Below are positions 19,125 to 28,600 of a DNA stretch of 64,000 nt, piece by piece. The stretch's first letter is position 1, and every line of letters begins with the position of its first letter. The notes beneath the pieces are model-generated. The model had not been told where the DNA came from, searched no databases, and was given only the letters and a program-made list of their open reading frames with translations. This DNA comes from Lysinibacillus pakistanensis (GTDB lineage Bacteria > Bacillota > Bacilli > Bacillales_A > Planococcaceae). The DNA is taken from positions 1,052,501 through 1,116,500 of the forward strand of contig NZ_CP126101.1 of assembly GCF_030123245.1 (NCBI RefSeq). The letters are read 5' to 3'. The position numbers were made by a program, and so were the translations under genes.

Positions 19125-19794
19125 TATAATTGTTGTGATTGGCACCATTGTATTGTTTATGCTATTTACAAAGCTTTATCAGCGATTTCCGCATCCTATC
19201 ATGATTCCACTAGTAACAACAACTATCGTCAGTGCTGTTATTTTAGTAGTATTTCAGATTCCTTATTCGACCTATATGCAGGGAGGAGAATGGCTTCAAA
19301 AAATGCTTGGCCCAGCAGTTGTAGCACTCGCCTATCCTCTTTATAATCAACGTGCCATTATTATGAAGTATAAATACTCTATTTTATCAGGTATCTTTAT
19401 AGGCATGATTACTGGCTTAGTGACGATTTTTGTCATGCTAAAATGGATTAGAGTAAGTGATAACTGGATGCTAACAGCTTTACCTAAGTCTTTAACAACA
19501 CCGGTTGGTATGCAGGTGAGCGAAACAATTGGAGGGATTCCCCCGTTAACAGCTGTATTTGTTATGCTAGCAGGGTTTGTAGGCGCAATAATTGGACCGT
19601 TAGTTATTAAATTTGGAAAAATTGATTCTGCGGTTAGCAGAGGGGTTGCAGTAGGTAGTGCATCACATGGCGTTGGACTAGTTAAATTAAGAGAGTATGG
19701 AGAACGAGAATTATCAGTTGGTTCATTATCAATGGGGTTAACGGCAATTATTGGTGCATTTCTTTGCCCACTTTTTGTGTATTTGTTTATGTAA
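19117..19794 (+). CDS. LrgB/CidB family membrane protein
   Basis: 225 residues, the usual size, with about seven hydrophobic helices. Family signatures: LGPAVVALAYPLY in the middle and SKSLTTPVGMQVSE-like text here as LPKSLTTPVGMQVSE, followed by the GSASHGVGL motif. It pairs with the LrgA-like protein just upstream. TTG 19117 is the start, with GGAGAGGGG about ten bases upstream inside lrgA. No LytS/LytR-type regulator is adjacent, unlike many lrgAB loci. Confidence 0.88.
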   Translation: MIDIIVVIGTIVLFMLFTKLYQRFPHPIMIPLVTTTIVSAVILVVFQIPYSTYMQGGEWLQKMLGPAVVALAYPLYNQRAIIMKYKYSILSGIFIGMITGLVTIFVMLKWIRVSDNWMLTALPKSLTTPVGMQVSETIGGIPPLTAVFVMLAGFVGAIIGPLVIKFGKIDSAVSRGVAVGSASHGVGLVKLREYGERELSVGSLSMGLTAIIGAFLCPLFVYLFM

Positions 19795-19803
19795 AACGAG
19801 CAA

Positions 19804-19829
19804 ACCCTTTACAAATAATTGTAAAGGGT
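19804..19829. terminator. Inverted repeat after lrgB-like gene, probable terminator
   Basis: Perfect 11-bp stem ACCCTTTACAA / TTGTAAAGGGT (19804-19814, 19819-19829). It lies between converging genes, but neither side has a good T-run, so function as a terminator is likely but not certain. Confidence 0.6.
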
Positions 19830-19843
19830 AAAAATCTGATATT

Positions 19844-20443
19844 TTAAGACTCTTTTTCAATAATAAATTGAACCGTATGGGCAAGACCAGTGTGTAAAGT
19901 ACCTTCATTTCTTATTTGTTCACCTGTGGAAAAATGGATAATTTTATAAGGCTGACACCAAGTTAGGACATGAAGAGGATCGTATAAATTATCTAGCTGC
20001 TTTGGGCCACCTGATGCATATGGAAGCTGATATATCGAATATAGCTCCATCATGATTCGACCACCTGGCTTGACTGAATTTACTATACGCTCAAAAACGG
20101 CGTGCTGCTGCTTCATTGGAAAATGTCCAAACACCATTATAGCAGCATCAAACTTTTCTACTGGTAATTCATCATGTAATAAATCAGCAAGCTGTGTAAC
20201 TACAGTAACACCCTGTTTTTTTGCCAGCTGTTGAGTCTTCTCTAGCCCATTTCTAGCATAATCAAAGGCAGTAACTAAATGTCCTTTGGAAGCTAAAAAA
20301 ACCGCATTTCTTCCTTCACCTTCTGCATATGCAGCAACATTTACATAACCCTTTATAAAATCTACATAGTCCTTGATAAAGGCATTTGGTTGTTCACCAT
20401 AAACATATTCGGTAGTGCTAAAATGTTGATCCCATATATTCAT
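19844..20443 (-). CDS. Class I SAM-dependent methyltransferase
   Basis: 199 residues. Motif I is the AYAEGEGRNAVFLASKG segment (SAM binding), followed by VTAFDYARNGLEKTQQLA with the acidic ribose-binding Asp, and AAIMVFGHFP as post-motif. It resembles the TehB/UbiE-like small methyltransferases that start WDQHF-x6-YVYGEQPN. ATG 20443 has AGGGAGGG 7 bases upstream. Substrate unknown. It is a single gene between the lrgB-like gene and speA. Confidence 0.86.
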   Translation of the reverse strand: MNIWDQHFSTTEYVYGEQPNAFIKDYVDFIKGYVNVAAYAEGEGRNAVFLASKGHLVTAFDYARNGLEKTQQLAKKQGVTVVTQLADLLHDELPVEKFDAAIMVFGHFPMKQQHAVFERIVNSVKPGGRIMMELYSIYQLPYASGGPKQLDNLYDPLHVLTWCQPYKIIHFSTGEQIRNEGTLHTGLAHTVQFIIEKES

Positions 20444-20622
20444 CAAATTCCCTCCCTTTTTAATATTGTAGAAAAAGTAACATAGTTAATCTAATTTTTT
20501 GTACTAATGTCTAACCAAAACGTTACTAGTCGTTACGAATATACAAATAAAATCTTCTAAAATTAGCCAATAGAAGGTTCCATTTTTCATGACAAGATGT
20601 ATCGAAATTGATAAATTATGAA

Positions 20623-20658
20623 AAAGCTACCTCATCAAAATTTTGAAGAGGTAGCTTT
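20623..20658 (-). terminator. Terminator of speA
   Basis: 11-bp stem AAAGCTACCTC / GAGGTAGCTTT (20623-20633, 20648-20658), 7 bases past the speA stop. The T-run on the minus strand is short. Confidence 0.8.
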
Positions 20659-20664
20659 CCAGTT

Positions 20665-22134
20665 TTAAATAATTGGCTTGCGTTCTTTTATAACACGAAT
20701 TGTTTTTAATGTTGAATCTTCAGGTCCTTGTACTGGTAAACCTGCTTCAATATTCATTTGAATATAATGAATATTTTCTTGTGTAATTATTTCCCCGGGA
20801 ATAAAAATCGGAATTCCAGGAGGATATACCATAATAAATTCTGCACAAATACAGTTATCTGCCTCTGCCAATGGAACAACCTCAGTATCAGCATAAAAAG
20901 CATCACGAGGCGACATAGCAAGTGCTGGAATTTCCGGAACATTAACTACTGCTTCAGTGATTGCAGCTTCTGAATCAAAAGCTTTGGACATGCGATTAAG
21001 CGCATTAATAAGAAGATTTATCTCCTTTTTCGTATCTCCCAAAGTTACTAAACATAGAATATTGTAAAGATCAGAAAGTTCTACCTCAATATTCGCATTA
21101 TAACGTAACCATTCCTCAGCTCGATGCCCAGAAATACCCAAATCTTTCACACTAATTAAAAGCTTTAGAGGATCCATATCATATGTGGCAGATGAATGTA
21201 ACTTTTCCTTTCCAGCACATTTTAAATGTGGTATCTGATTAATACGTTTACGTGCATCCTTTGCCAAGCGAAGGGCATCATCAATTAAATCAACGCCATG
21301 TATTGCTAGCTGACGTCGCGCCGTATCAAGTGATGCTAACAATGGATAAGATGTCGATGTTGTTGTCAGCATAGAAAAGACTGCTTGTACACGTTTTGCT
21401 GAGACAAGTCCTTCACGTACATTTAAGATCGATGTTTGTGTCATAGATCCACCTAGCTTATGTACGCTTGTAGCAGCCATATCAGCTCCTGCCTCCATCG
21501 CTGAATAGGGAAGTTCATCATGGAATTTAATGTGTACGCCATGAGCTTCATCCACAACAACTGGAATATTACGACCATGCGCAATTTCGACAATACGTTT
21601 TAAATCAGCTGTAAAGCCATAATAAGTTGGATTAATAACTAGAACTGCTTTTGTGTCTGGATAAGCATTTAAAGCCTTCTCGACAGCTTCAGGGGATATT
21701 CCGTGAGAAATACCATATTCACTGTCTACTTCAGGATGAATAAAAATCGGAATTGCACCAGCGAAAACAATCGCTGACATAATTGATTTATGAACATTCC
21801 GTGGCACTAGAATCTTATCACCTGGACCGACGACGGTCAGAATCATCGTCATGATGGCGCCACTAGTACCTTGAACGGAAAAGAATGTATGATCAGCACC
21901 AAAGGCCTCAGCAGCAAGTGCTTGTGCTTCTTTTATGGCGCCTTTTGGTGAATGTAAATCGTCTAGTGGAGCAATATTAATTAAATCAATTGATAAAACG
22001 TTGTCGCCGACGAATTCTCGGAAGGCTGGATCCATACCTTGACCTTTCTTATGGCCTGGAATATGGAACTGAATTGGATGTCTGTTCCGATGTTTAAGTA
22101 ATACGTCGAACAATGGAGTCTCTAATTGTGACAA
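20665..22134 (-). CDS. speA: Arginine decarboxylase (PLP-dependent, SpeA-type)
   Basis: 489 residues. Group III Orn/Lys/Arg decarboxylase fold: FHIPGHKKGQG start, FSVQGTSGAIM, the VDEAHGVH aspartate-pyridine motif, and the PLP lysine in SVHKLGGSMTQTS. The C-terminal domain carries YPPGIPIFIPGE. It decarboxylates arginine to agmatine for polyamine synthesis. TTG 22134 is preferred because GAGGTG lies nine bases upstream and it gives the MSQ-ETPL start of B. subtilis SpeA; GTG at 22146 would overlap the ribosome site. As in B. subtilis it lies between pdh and yktB, although other genes intervene. Related family members use lysine. Confidence 0.93.
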   Translation of the reverse strand: MSQLETPLFDVLLKHRNRHPIQFHIPGHKKGQGMDPAFREFVGDNVLSIDLINIAPLDDLHSPKGAIKEAQALAAEAFGADHTFFSVQGTSGAIMTMILTVVGPGDKILVPRNVHKSIMSAIVFAGAIPIFIHPEVDSEYGISHGISPEAVEKALNAYPDTKAVLVINPTYYGFTADLKRIVEIAHGRNIPVVVDEAHGVHIKFHDELPYSAMEAGADMAATSVHKLGGSMTQTSILNVREGLVSAKRVQAVFSMLTTTSTSYPLLASLDTARRQLAIHGVDLIDDALRLAKDARKRINQIPHLKCAGKEKLHSSATYDMDPLKLLISVKDLGISGHRAEEWLRYNANIEVELSDLYNILCLVTLGDTKKEINLLINALNRMSKAFDSEAAITEAVVNVPEIPALAMSPRDAFYADTEVVPLAEADNCICAEFIMVYPPGIPIFIPGEIITQENIHYIQMNIEAGLPVQGPEDSTLKTIRVIKERKPII

Positions 22135-22177
22135 CGCAGGTACCACCTCACTTTATAATATCTAAGAAAACAAATGA

Positions 22178-22186
22178 ATTATAGCA
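22178..22186 (-). promoter_or_regulatory. Probable extended -10 promoter of speA
   Basis: Minus strand TGC-TATAAT, about 45 bases upstream of the speA start. No good -35 was found, in keeping with an extended -10 element. Confidence 0.45.
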
Positions 22187-22279
22187 CCTTACGACATGAA
22201 AGAATAGACTTTACTTAAAAAAATAAAAGGGTTTTTTGATCATTTCGAGAAGTTAATAACGTACGAAAGGGGAGGTACT

Positions 22280-23239
22280 ATGAATTGGAATACACGTGTG
22301 ACAGAACTTTTAAATGTGAAATACCCAATAATACAAGGCGGGTTAGCCTATTTAGCTTATGCTGATTTGGCAGCGGCAGTGTCGAATGCTGGCGGACTTG
22401 GGCAAATAACAGCGATGAGTTTACGTGATCCTGACCTATTGCGCGCAGAAATTCATAAAGTACGAACATTAACAGATAAACCGTTTGGTGTGAACTTTGC
22501 CATTGGCATGTATGGCACTGGCTACGAGGATATGTTACGTGTGGCAGTGGAAGAAAAAGTGCCTGTAGTAACAATGACTGGAGGAAATCCTGCACCTATT
22601 TTTGATATTTTGGCAGGAACCGACATTAAAAAATTGGTGCTTGTAGCCGCACGTAGACAAGCTCAAAAAGCGGAACAACTTGGAGCAGATGCTGTGATGG
22701 TTGTTGGACAAGAGGGAGGTGGTCATCTTGGACGTGACGATGTCGGTACAATGGTGCTTGTTCCGCAAGTTGTCGACAGTGTAAAAATACCGGTTATTGC
22801 TTCTGGAGGCATAGGTGATGGTCGGGGTTGGATGGCAGCACAAGCGCTTGGAGCAGAGGGGATTGAAATGGGCACACGTTTTATTGCGACTAAAGAGTGT
22901 GTAGATGCATCAGAGGCTTATAAAGAGGCGTTACTAGCAAGCAGTGAGGCAGATACAACAATTATTAAACGCTCTATTGGTGCACCAGCTCGAGCATTAC
23001 GCAATGATTTCACTGCGAAAATTTTAGAAATCGAGGAGAAAACGCCAACATATGAAGCTTTAAAAGATTTCATTAGTGGTGCTGCCAATAAACGTTTTAT
23101 TTATGATGGTAAGAATGATCAAGGGTTTGGTTGGGCTGGTCAAGTAACAGGAATGATTCATGACATTCCAACAGTTCAGGAGCTAATCAATCGTATGGTT
23201 GCAGAAGCTGAAAGTATCCGAGTAAAATGGGGACAATAA
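22280..23239 (+). CDS. Nitronate monooxygenase / FabK-like FMN protein
   Basis: 319 residues with a TIM-barrel FMN fold: YPIIQGGLAYLA start, GGLGQITA loop, VVGQEGGGHLG (catalytic His region), PVIASGGIGDGRGW phosphate-binding, and GIEMGTRF. This is the 2-nitropropane dioxygenase/enoyl-ACP reductase II family. Proteins with this GGHLGR variant are usually annotated as nitronate monooxygenases; the substrate cannot be decided from sequence. AAAGGGGAGG precedes ATG 22280. yktA follows 20 bases after its stop and may share the transcript. Confidence 0.87.
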   Translation: MNWNTRVTELLNVKYPIIQGGLAYLAYADLAAAVSNAGGLGQITAMSLRDPDLLRAEIHKVRTLTDKPFGVNFAIGMYGTGYEDMLRVAVEEKVPVVTMTGGNPAPIFDILAGTDIKKLVLVAARRQAQKAEQLGADAVMVVGQEGGGHLGRDDVGTMVLVPQVVDSVKIPVIASGGIGDGRGWMAAQALGAEGIEMGTRFIATKECVDASEAYKEALLASSEADTTIIKRSIGAPARALRNDFTAKILEIEEKTPTYEALKDFISGAANKRFIYDGKNDQGFGWAGQVTGMIHDIPTVQELINRMVAEAESIRVKWGQ

Positions 23240-23259
23240 CGTAAAGGTGGTTATGTCTA

Positions 23260-23547
23260 ATGGAATATTCCTATCCGTTTTCAACAGATTGGTCTACAGA
23301 AGAAATTGTTGATGTTGTTCAATTCTTCGAAGGGATTGAGCAAGCTTATGAGAAGGGCATTAAACGCGAAAATATGCTGGCAAAGTATCGCCGTTTTAAA
23401 CAAATTGTCCCATCCCAGGCAGAAGAAAAATCTATTTTTCGTGAATTTGAAGAAGCTAGTGGCTATGTAAGTTATCCTGTTGTTAAGCTAGCGAAAGAAG
23501 GAACGGATGGTACTTTGATTAAAGTCGTTCCCAAACAACGTCATTAA
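23260..23547 (+). CDS. yktA: UPF0223 family protein YktA
   Basis: 95 residues. Begins [20 protein letters not shown], which is the family hallmark, followed by YEKGIKRE and [19 protein letters not shown]0223 is a small helical cytoplasmic protein conserved in Bacillales without known function. AGGTGGT precedes ATG 23260. It lies next to speA/yktB as in B. subtilis, probably transcribed with the upstream nitronate monooxygenase-like gene, and ends directly in a terminator. Confidence 0.92.
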   Translation: MEYSYPFSTDWSTEEIVDVVQFFEGIEQAYEKGIKRENMLAKYRRFKQIVPSQAEEKSIFREFEEASGYVSYPVVKLAKEGTDGTLIKVVPKQRH

Positions 23548-23585
23548 AAAAGTGGATGTGAGTTATTCTCACGTCCACTTTTTCA
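23548..23585 (+). terminator. Terminator of yktA
   Basis: 15-bp stem (23548-23562, 23568-23582; one G-T pair) around TTATT, ending TTTTT. It begins immediately after the stop codon. Confidence 0.94.
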
Positions 23586-23821
23586 TTTAGAGCTTTACAC
23601 TATCTTGGTGTTAAAAAAGAATGTTTTGCATATATTACATCAATATCATTATTACTTAATATTGGAAAATATGCCAATAATAATTTTTAAACGCGAAAAA
23701 TTTTTAATAAAAATAGGAATAAAATCGGAAATTTTCCACAATATATAAGCATCCTATAAATCAATCTATTACATCATCTGCATTATTATGTTACATGGAT
23801 AAAAACACTATACATCGAACA

Positions 23822-24448
23822 TTACTTTCCAACAATGACGTTATAGATTGGGAGTAAATGACTGAAGGTTTCTTCCGTTATTTGATGGATTTGACTAGCT
23901 GTCAGTTTGATTGCTTGCTCTTTTGGAATATGTCGACCTACTAAAAATTCACCTTTTTTAACATCCCGCAAGCGAAGGAGTAACTCATCTAGCTTGTCCT
24001 CCTTTGCCGTTTGTAAAGGAAAGGCCTCTGGAGACATATGATCTCCAGACACAATAAAGTCTTCGGGAAGTTGCCCTAGTATTGCTTTATTGGCCATTAA
24101 ACGCTGTGCCATTACATTTTTTTCAGGTGCTTCGTAAATAATAGCCAAGACGATGAATAAATGTGTGCTCCAAAGACCAATCTGAAAGTGAGGTAATGAT
24201 TTATAACCTCTTTTGTACGGAGCAAAGGCTACCCAGCTATCATTTGGAGGATTCACAGTTCTCCGTGCGTGTTTTGCAACATGAGGATAGAATTCTTCCC
24301 CAAGATGACTGGAAAAGTACGCAGAAAAGTCCTCTCCTAGCAGTTGGAATTTCGGTCGTACAGAAGAATTTAGTGCATCCATTCTCTGTTCTAAACCGTC
24401 TATATGAAATACATTAAAGTCTTTATTCGTCCACTTTATTTTTGGCAA
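23822..24448 (-). CDS. yktB: UPF0637 (DUF1054) family protein YktB
   Basis: 208 residues, normal for the family. It contains the conserved HIDGLEQRMDALN near the start, HVAKHARRTVNPPNDSW in the middle and QIGLWSTHLFI. Function unknown; cytoplasmic. AGGAG precedes ATG 24448. It is divergent from the ykzI-like gene, the same neighbourhood as in B. subtilis (yktB-ykzI-yktC). Confidence 0.93.
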   Translation of the reverse strand: MPKIKWTNKDFNVFHIDGLEQRMDALNSSVRPKFQLLGEDFSAYFSSHLGEEFYPHVAKHARRTVNPPNDSWVAFAPYKRGYKSLPHFQIGLWSTHLFIVLAIIYEAPEKNVMAQRLMANKAILGQLPEDFIVSGDHMSPEAFPLQTAKEDKLDELLLRLRDVKKGEFLVGRHIPKEQAIKLTASQIHQITEETFSHLLPIYNVIVGK

Positions 24449-24574
24449 TGGTAGTAGCTCCTTTCGATTTATAAGGTTTATTTTATAAGAAAAATGGGAA
24501 AAAATCTTATAACAAGAACTTTCTCAGTTCTACAAAATGTTCTTGTGAAAAATTAAAAAAAGGAAGTGATTTTT

Positions 24575-24772
24575 ATGAAACCAATCGTAAAAATTATACG
24601 TAAAGTTGACATTGAAAAGCAATATGAACACATTTTACAGTTGGAATTAGATTATGAATTAGCTTCTCTCTTCGACGCTATGAATGAAAAAAATGAAGCT
24701 GAAATTGAAAAAAGTAAAAAACGTCTGACTGAAATTCAGATGGAACTTGAAAGTTTGCACGCCTATGCGTAA
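24575..24772 (+). CDS. Small helical protein, YkzI-like by position
   Basis: 65 residues, highly charged and likely a helical hairpin or coiled coil (two heptad-rich stretches, residues ~10-35 and 38-62). GGAAGTGA lies before ATG 24575, which is therefore chosen over GTG 24566. It sits between yktB and suhB where B. subtilis has ykzI. Its own terminator follows. No domain was recognised; the YkzI assignment rests on position and size. Confidence 0.72.
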   Translation: MKPIVKIIRKVDIEKQYEHILQLELDYELASLFDAMNEKNEAEIEKSKKRLTEIQMELESLHAYA

Positions 24773-24794
24773 TAAAAATTTTATACCCATTTGA

Positions 24795-24835
24795 AAATCA
24801 CTTGCTGAATATTCCGACAGCAGGTGATTTTTATT
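24795..24835 (+). terminator. Terminator of the ykzI-like gene
   Basis: 13-bp stem AAATCACTTGCTG / CAGCAGGTGATTT (24795-24807, 24818-24830; one G-T pair) followed by TTATTGTT. Confidence 0.85.
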
Positions 24836-25013
24836 GTTATAATGGGTAAAATAGACTTTATATCATAATGAAAAGTTTTAAGTACCTATAATGTGCAGAA
24901 TACACCATGCTAACATCGAGAGAAAAAGATATCATATACTTAAATGGTGAGAACATGAAAAATCAGTCCAATAGCATAGAGTTAGAGTTTTTTTAATCGA
25001 AGGGTGGGTTTTT

Positions 25014-25808
25014 ATGGACATACAACAATTGGATCAATTTGCGAAAAGTATTATCTTTGAGGCAGGCAGCCGTATTAGACAAGCCTTTTCGTATAATTTG
25101 GTTATCGAAACAAAATCAGGTGCTAATGATCTTGTGACGAATATCGATCGTGAAACAGAATTATTCTTTATCGATAAAATAAGAGCTTTTGATCCATCTC
25201 ACAAGATTTTAGGGGAAGAGGGAATGGGAGAAAAAGTAGAGTCCTTAGATGGTATTGTGTGGATAATTGATCCTATTGATGGCACAATGAATTTTGTTAA
25301 GCAACACCGCCATTTTATGATTTCCATTGGTATCTTCATCAATGGAATAGGCAAGCTTGGTTACATATTTGACGTGATGCGTGAGGATTTATTTTATGCA
25401 ATAGCTGGAGAAGGTGCCTGGTACAATGAATCTCCTTTACGAAAATTAACGTCAGTAAAAATAGAAGAAGCTGTCATTGGTATTAATGCTCATTGGGTAG
25501 CACCGAATCGGCATATTCATCATGAAAAGGTTATTGATATGGTTCGTAAAGTACGAGGTACACGATCATACGGATCTGCAGCTATGGAAATAGCATTTGT
25601 TGTGAGTGGTAAGTTAGATGCATATGTCTCTATGCGTTTATCACCATGGGACATTGCTGGAGGTACTATTATCGCGCATGAGGTTGGCGCTGTTGCCACA
25701 AATTTACATGGGGAAGGATTTGATTTCCTTCATCAGGATACTTTTATCATTGCGAATCCATCGATACACAAAGAATTATTAGATAAATATATTGTGCCTT
25801 ATGAATAA
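25014..25808 (+). CDS. suhB: Inositol monophosphatase family protein
   Basis: 264 residues. Metal-binding motifs of the lithium-sensitive phosphatase family are complete: LGEEG, WIIDPIDGTMNFV (DPxDGT), and the C-terminal SPWDIAGGTIIAHEVGA (WDxAGG). It corresponds to B. subtilis YktC, an inositol-1-phosphatase. The physiological substrate is not shown by sequence; NADP phosphatase and fructose bisphosphatase activities also occur in this family. GAAGGGTGGG precedes ATG 25014. Single gene with its own terminator. Confidence 0.94.
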   Translation: MDIQQLDQFAKSIIFEAGSRIRQAFSYNLVIETKSGANDLVTNIDRETELFFIDKIRAFDPSHKILGEEGMGEKVESLDGIVWIIDPIDGTMNFVKQHRHFMISIGIFINGIGKLGYIFDVMREDLFYAIAGEGAWYNESPLRKLTSVKIEEAVIGINAHWVAPNRHIHHEKVIDMVRKVRGTRSYGSAAMEIAFVVSGKLDAYVSMRLSPWDIAGGTIIAHEVGAVATNLHGEGFDFLHQDTFIIANPSIHKELLDKYIVPYE

Positions 25809-25810
25809 TA

Positions 25811-25845
25811 AAGGAGCCGTCTTTTTTAGACAGGCTCCTTCTTTG
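25811..25845 (+). terminator. Terminator of suhB
   Basis: Stem AAGGAGCC / GGCTCCTT (25811-25818, 25833-25840) extended inside by GTCT/AGAC, followed by CTTTG. It also lies just past the end of ylaF on the other strand. Confidence 0.8.
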
Positions 25846-25853
25846 TAACATAA

Positions 25854-26039
25854 TTAAAGTAATCCTTGCTCACGCAATTTGCGTTTCATTTTAAAGGCTG
25901 TCATAAAAATGACACAAGTAGCCAAAATGCCTGCTATAATACCAAACACACTTTCAGCAGCTACAGAATATCCGATAGAACACATTGCTAAAACAGCTGC
26001 TAATGCATAAATGGCCATTACGAATTTTGCACGATTCAT
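25854..26039 (-). CDS. ylaF: DUF5325 family membrane protein YlaF
   Basis: 61 residues with two hydrophobic helices (about residues 7-28 and 31-48) and a basic C-terminus (KMKRKLREQ). Small membrane protein of unknown function found beside typA in Bacillales. GGGGGCTCGG upstream of ATG 26039 serves as the ribosome site. Divergent from typA. Confidence 0.87.
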   Translation of the reverse strand: MNRAKFVMAIYALAAVLAMCSIGYSVAAESVFGIIAGILATCVIFMTAFKMKRKLREQGLL

Positions 26040-26126
26040 AACCGAGCCCCCTATATTAAAATTTGTAAATCAAATATATTTTTTAGAATGATGGAAATTC
26101 TAATAAGGACATTTCTATCCCTCTTG

Positions 26127-26135
26127 TGCTATAAT
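26127..26135 (+). promoter_or_regulatory. Extended -10 promoter of typA
   Basis: TGC-TATAAT (26127-26135), with a weak AGGACA -35 18 bases upstream, about 42 bases before the typA start. Confidence 0.6.
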
Positions 26136-26176
26136 ATCACAGTTAAACATTCGAAAAAAGAATATGGAGTGGAATA

Positions 26177-28021
26177 ATGACAAACTTACGTCAAGATCTT
26201 CGCAATATCGCAATTATCGCCCACGTTGACCATGGTAAAACTACCTTAGTTGACCAATTATTAAAACAATCTGGTACATTCCGTTCAAACGAACATGTTG
26301 AAGAACGCGCAATGGACTCTAATGATATTGAACGCGAGCGTGGTATTACAATTTTAGCAAAAAATACTGCGGTAAACTATAACGGAACACGTATCAACAT
26401 CCTTGATACGCCTGGACACGCCGACTTCGGTGGTGAGGTAGAACGTATTTTAAAAATGGTAGATGGCGTTTTACTAGTTGTCGATGCGTATGAGGGTTGT
26501 ATGCCGCAAACACGCTTCGTGCTAAAAAAAGCATTAGAGCAAAAGTTAACACCAATTGTTGTTGTTAACAAAGTAGACAAAGATTCTGCTCGTCCACTTG
26601 AAGTAGTAGATGAGGTCTTAGAGCTATTTATTGAGCTTGGTGCAGATGATGATCAATTGGACTTTCCAGTTGTTTATGCTTCAGGTGTCAATGGTACAGC
26701 CTCACTTGATTCAGATCCAGCAAATCAAGAGGAAAATATGCAATGCCTATTCGAAAAGGTTATCGAATCAATTCCAGCACCAGTGGATAATTCTGATGAA
26801 CCATTACAATTCCAGGTAGCTTTACTTGACTATAATGACTATGTAGGTCGTATCGGAATCGGACGTGTATTCCGCGGTACAATTGAAGTAGGTCAGCAAG
26901 TAGCATTAATGAAATTAGATGGTACAGTAAAACAATTCCGCGTAACGAAACTATTTGGTTTCTTTGGTTTAAAACGTGAAGAAATTCAGTCAGCAAAAGC
27001 TGGAGATTTAATTGCTGTATCTGGTATGGAGGACATCAACGTTGGTGAAACGGTATGTCCAGTAGAGCATCAAGAAGCATTAACACCATTGCGTATTGAT
27101 GAACCAACATTACAAATGACTTTCTTAGTCAACAACTCGCCATTTGCAGGACGCGAGGGTAAATGGGTAACTGCCCGTAAAGTGGAGGAACGCCTACGTT
27201 CACAGCTTCAAACAGATGTATCTTTACGCGTAGAAGATACAGATTCACCAGATGCATGGACTGTTTCTGGTCGTGGTGAACTGCATTTATCAATCCTTAT
27301 CGAAAATATGCGTCGTGAAGGCTTCGAGCTACAAGTATCAAAACCTCAAGTAATCATTCGTGAAATTGATGGTGTAAAATGTGAGCCATTTGAACGCGTA
27401 CAAATTGATGTTCCTGAGGAAAATGTCGGTTCTGTAATAGAATCAATTGGTACTCGTAAAGGTGAAATGTTAGATATGGTGAACAATGGCAATGGTCAAG
27501 TTCGTTTAACATTCTTAGTTCCTGCTCGTGGTTTAATCGGTTATACGACAGAGTTTATGTCAATGACAAAAGGCTTTGGTATCATTAACCATACATTTGA
27601 TTGCTACCAACCATATATTCCAGGTCGTATTGGTGGACGTCACCAAGGTGTTCTTGTTTCAATGGAAACTGGTAAATCCACAACTTATGGTATGATGCAA
27701 GTAGAAGACCGTGGTACACTGTTTGTAGAGCCAGGTACTGAAATTTATGAAGGTATGATCGTTGGCGAAAATACACGTGACAATGATATCACTGTAAACA
27801 TAACAAAAATGAAGCAAAAAACGAATGTTCGTTCTGCGACAAAAGATGCAACAAACGTTATTAAAAAGCCACGTTTATTAACACTAGAAGAAGCATTAGA
27901 ATTCTTAAATGATGATGAGTACCTAGAAATTACACCAGAATCTATTCGCCTTCGTAAACAAATTCTAGATAAAAATGAACGTGAAAGAATAGCGAAAAAA
28001 CTTAAAAACGCTGAACAATAA
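26177..28021 (+). CDS. typA: Ribosome-associated translational GTPase TypA/BipA
   Basis: 614 residues. G1 [10 protein letters not shown] (15-24), switch region [12 protein letters not shown]3 DTPGH, G4 NKVDK, followed by EF-G-like domains and the BipA-specific C-terminal domain ([18 protein letters not shown] to the KNAEQ end). BipA binds the 70S ribosome at the EF-G site and supports growth under cold and other stress, including 50S assembly. TGGAGTGG precedes ATG 26177. ylaH follows 29 bases after the stop and is likely in the same transcript, as in B. subtilis. Confidence 0.97.
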   Translation: MTNLRQDLRNIAIIAHVDHGKTTLVDQLLKQSGTFRSNEHVEERAMDSNDIERERGITILAKNTAVNYNGTRINILDTPGHADFGGEVERILKMVDGVLLVVDAYEGCMPQTRFVLKKALEQKLTPIVVVNKVDKDSARPLEVVDEVLELFIELGADDDQLDFPVVYASGVNGTASLDSDPANQEENMQCLFEKVIESIPAPVDNSDEPLQFQVALLDYNDYVGRIGIGRVFRGTIEVGQQVALMKLDGTVKQFRVTKLFGFFGLKREEIQSAKAGDLIAVSGMEDINVGETVCPVEHQEALTPLRIDEPTLQMTFLVNNSPFAGREGKWVTARKVEERLRSQLQTDVSLRVEDTDSPDAWTVSGRGELHLSILIENMRREGFELQVSKPQVIIREIDGVKCEPFERVQIDVPEENVGSVIESIGTRKGEMLDMVNNGNGQVRLTFLVPARGLIGYTTEFMSMTKGFGIINHTFDCYQPYIPGRIGGRHQGVLVSMETGKSTTYGMMQVEDRGTLFVEPGTEIYEGMIVGENTRDNDITVNITKMKQKTNVRSATKDATNVIKKPRLLTLEEALEFLNDDEYLEITPESIRLRKQILDKNERERIAKKLKNAEQ

Positions 28022-28050
28022 TTTTTTGCTCCACGAAAGGAAGAGGAGTC

Positions 28051-28449
28051 TTGGATATTAAGTCCGCTTTAATGGGGGAACTGAATGTTATTCAAGTAGC
28101 TGCACAGGTAAATGCAAAGGAAACAGAAGATGCCTATGAAAAAATGGCTGGAATTACGCGTTTTTTATATGAGAATATGCCTAACTATGACATTGCTGGC
28201 TATGTTCTATTTTTCCTGGTGTTTCTACTTTCGGCAATTGTCTATAAATTAGGCTTTGCAAAGAAATTAAAACGATCACAAAATATTATTATTTATATTT
28301 TCCTATTTTTAGGTTGTATCCTGTTAACATTTTTTGCTTTATATCTTCCAATGGTTGAAGGGCTTATTGTAGCGGCATTAATTTTAATTGTCTATAAAAC
28401 ACGTATGTGGCGTGAAAAAAGAGAAGAGCAACAAGCTACTAATCAGTGA
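28051..28449 (+). CDS. ylaH: YlaH-like membrane protein
   Basis: 132 residues from TTG 28051, which follows AAAGGAAGAGGAG. Three hydrophobic helices (about residues 49-68, 83-101, 104-120) and a charged C-terminus. The family (YlaH) has no known function. It lies directly downstream of typA as in B. subtilis. The N-terminal 45 residues are soluble and longer than in the ~105-residue B. subtilis protein; ATG 28072 is a shorter alternative start. Confidence 0.84.
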   Translation: MDIKSALMGELNVIQVAAQVNAKETEDAYEKMAGITRFLYENMPNYDIAGYVLFFLVFLLSAIVYKLGFAKKLKRSQNIIIYIFLFLGCILLTFFALYLPMVEGLIVAALILIVYKTRMWREKREEQQATNQ

Positions 28450-28468
28450 AATAACTATATTTGAGAAA

Positions 28469-28501
28469 CAGTCTTAGTGTTGAAGCTAAGGCTGTTTTTT
28501 T
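28469..28501 (+). terminator. Terminator of typA-ylaH
   Basis: 9-bp stem CAGTCTTAG / CTAAGGCTG (28469-28477, 28486-28494; one G-T pair), then seven T. Confidence 0.9.
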
Positions 28502-28600
28502 GTTGCCTAAGAGAATTGTCAAACCATAGGCACAGAAACCTTCTAAAGTGAATAAGTTAATGTCGATAGACTTATTTTCAACAAACAAGGAGGAAAAGGA

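Noticed and set aside
24839..24844. TATAAT element downstream of the ykzI-like terminator
   Set aside because: No -35 at suitable distance and about 170 bases from suhB; could be chance in AT-rich DNA.
28495..28600. Possible thiamine or other riboswitch upstream of the YtlA-like importer
   Set aside because: No conserved riboswitch core was found in this leader and it is only about 100 bases long.
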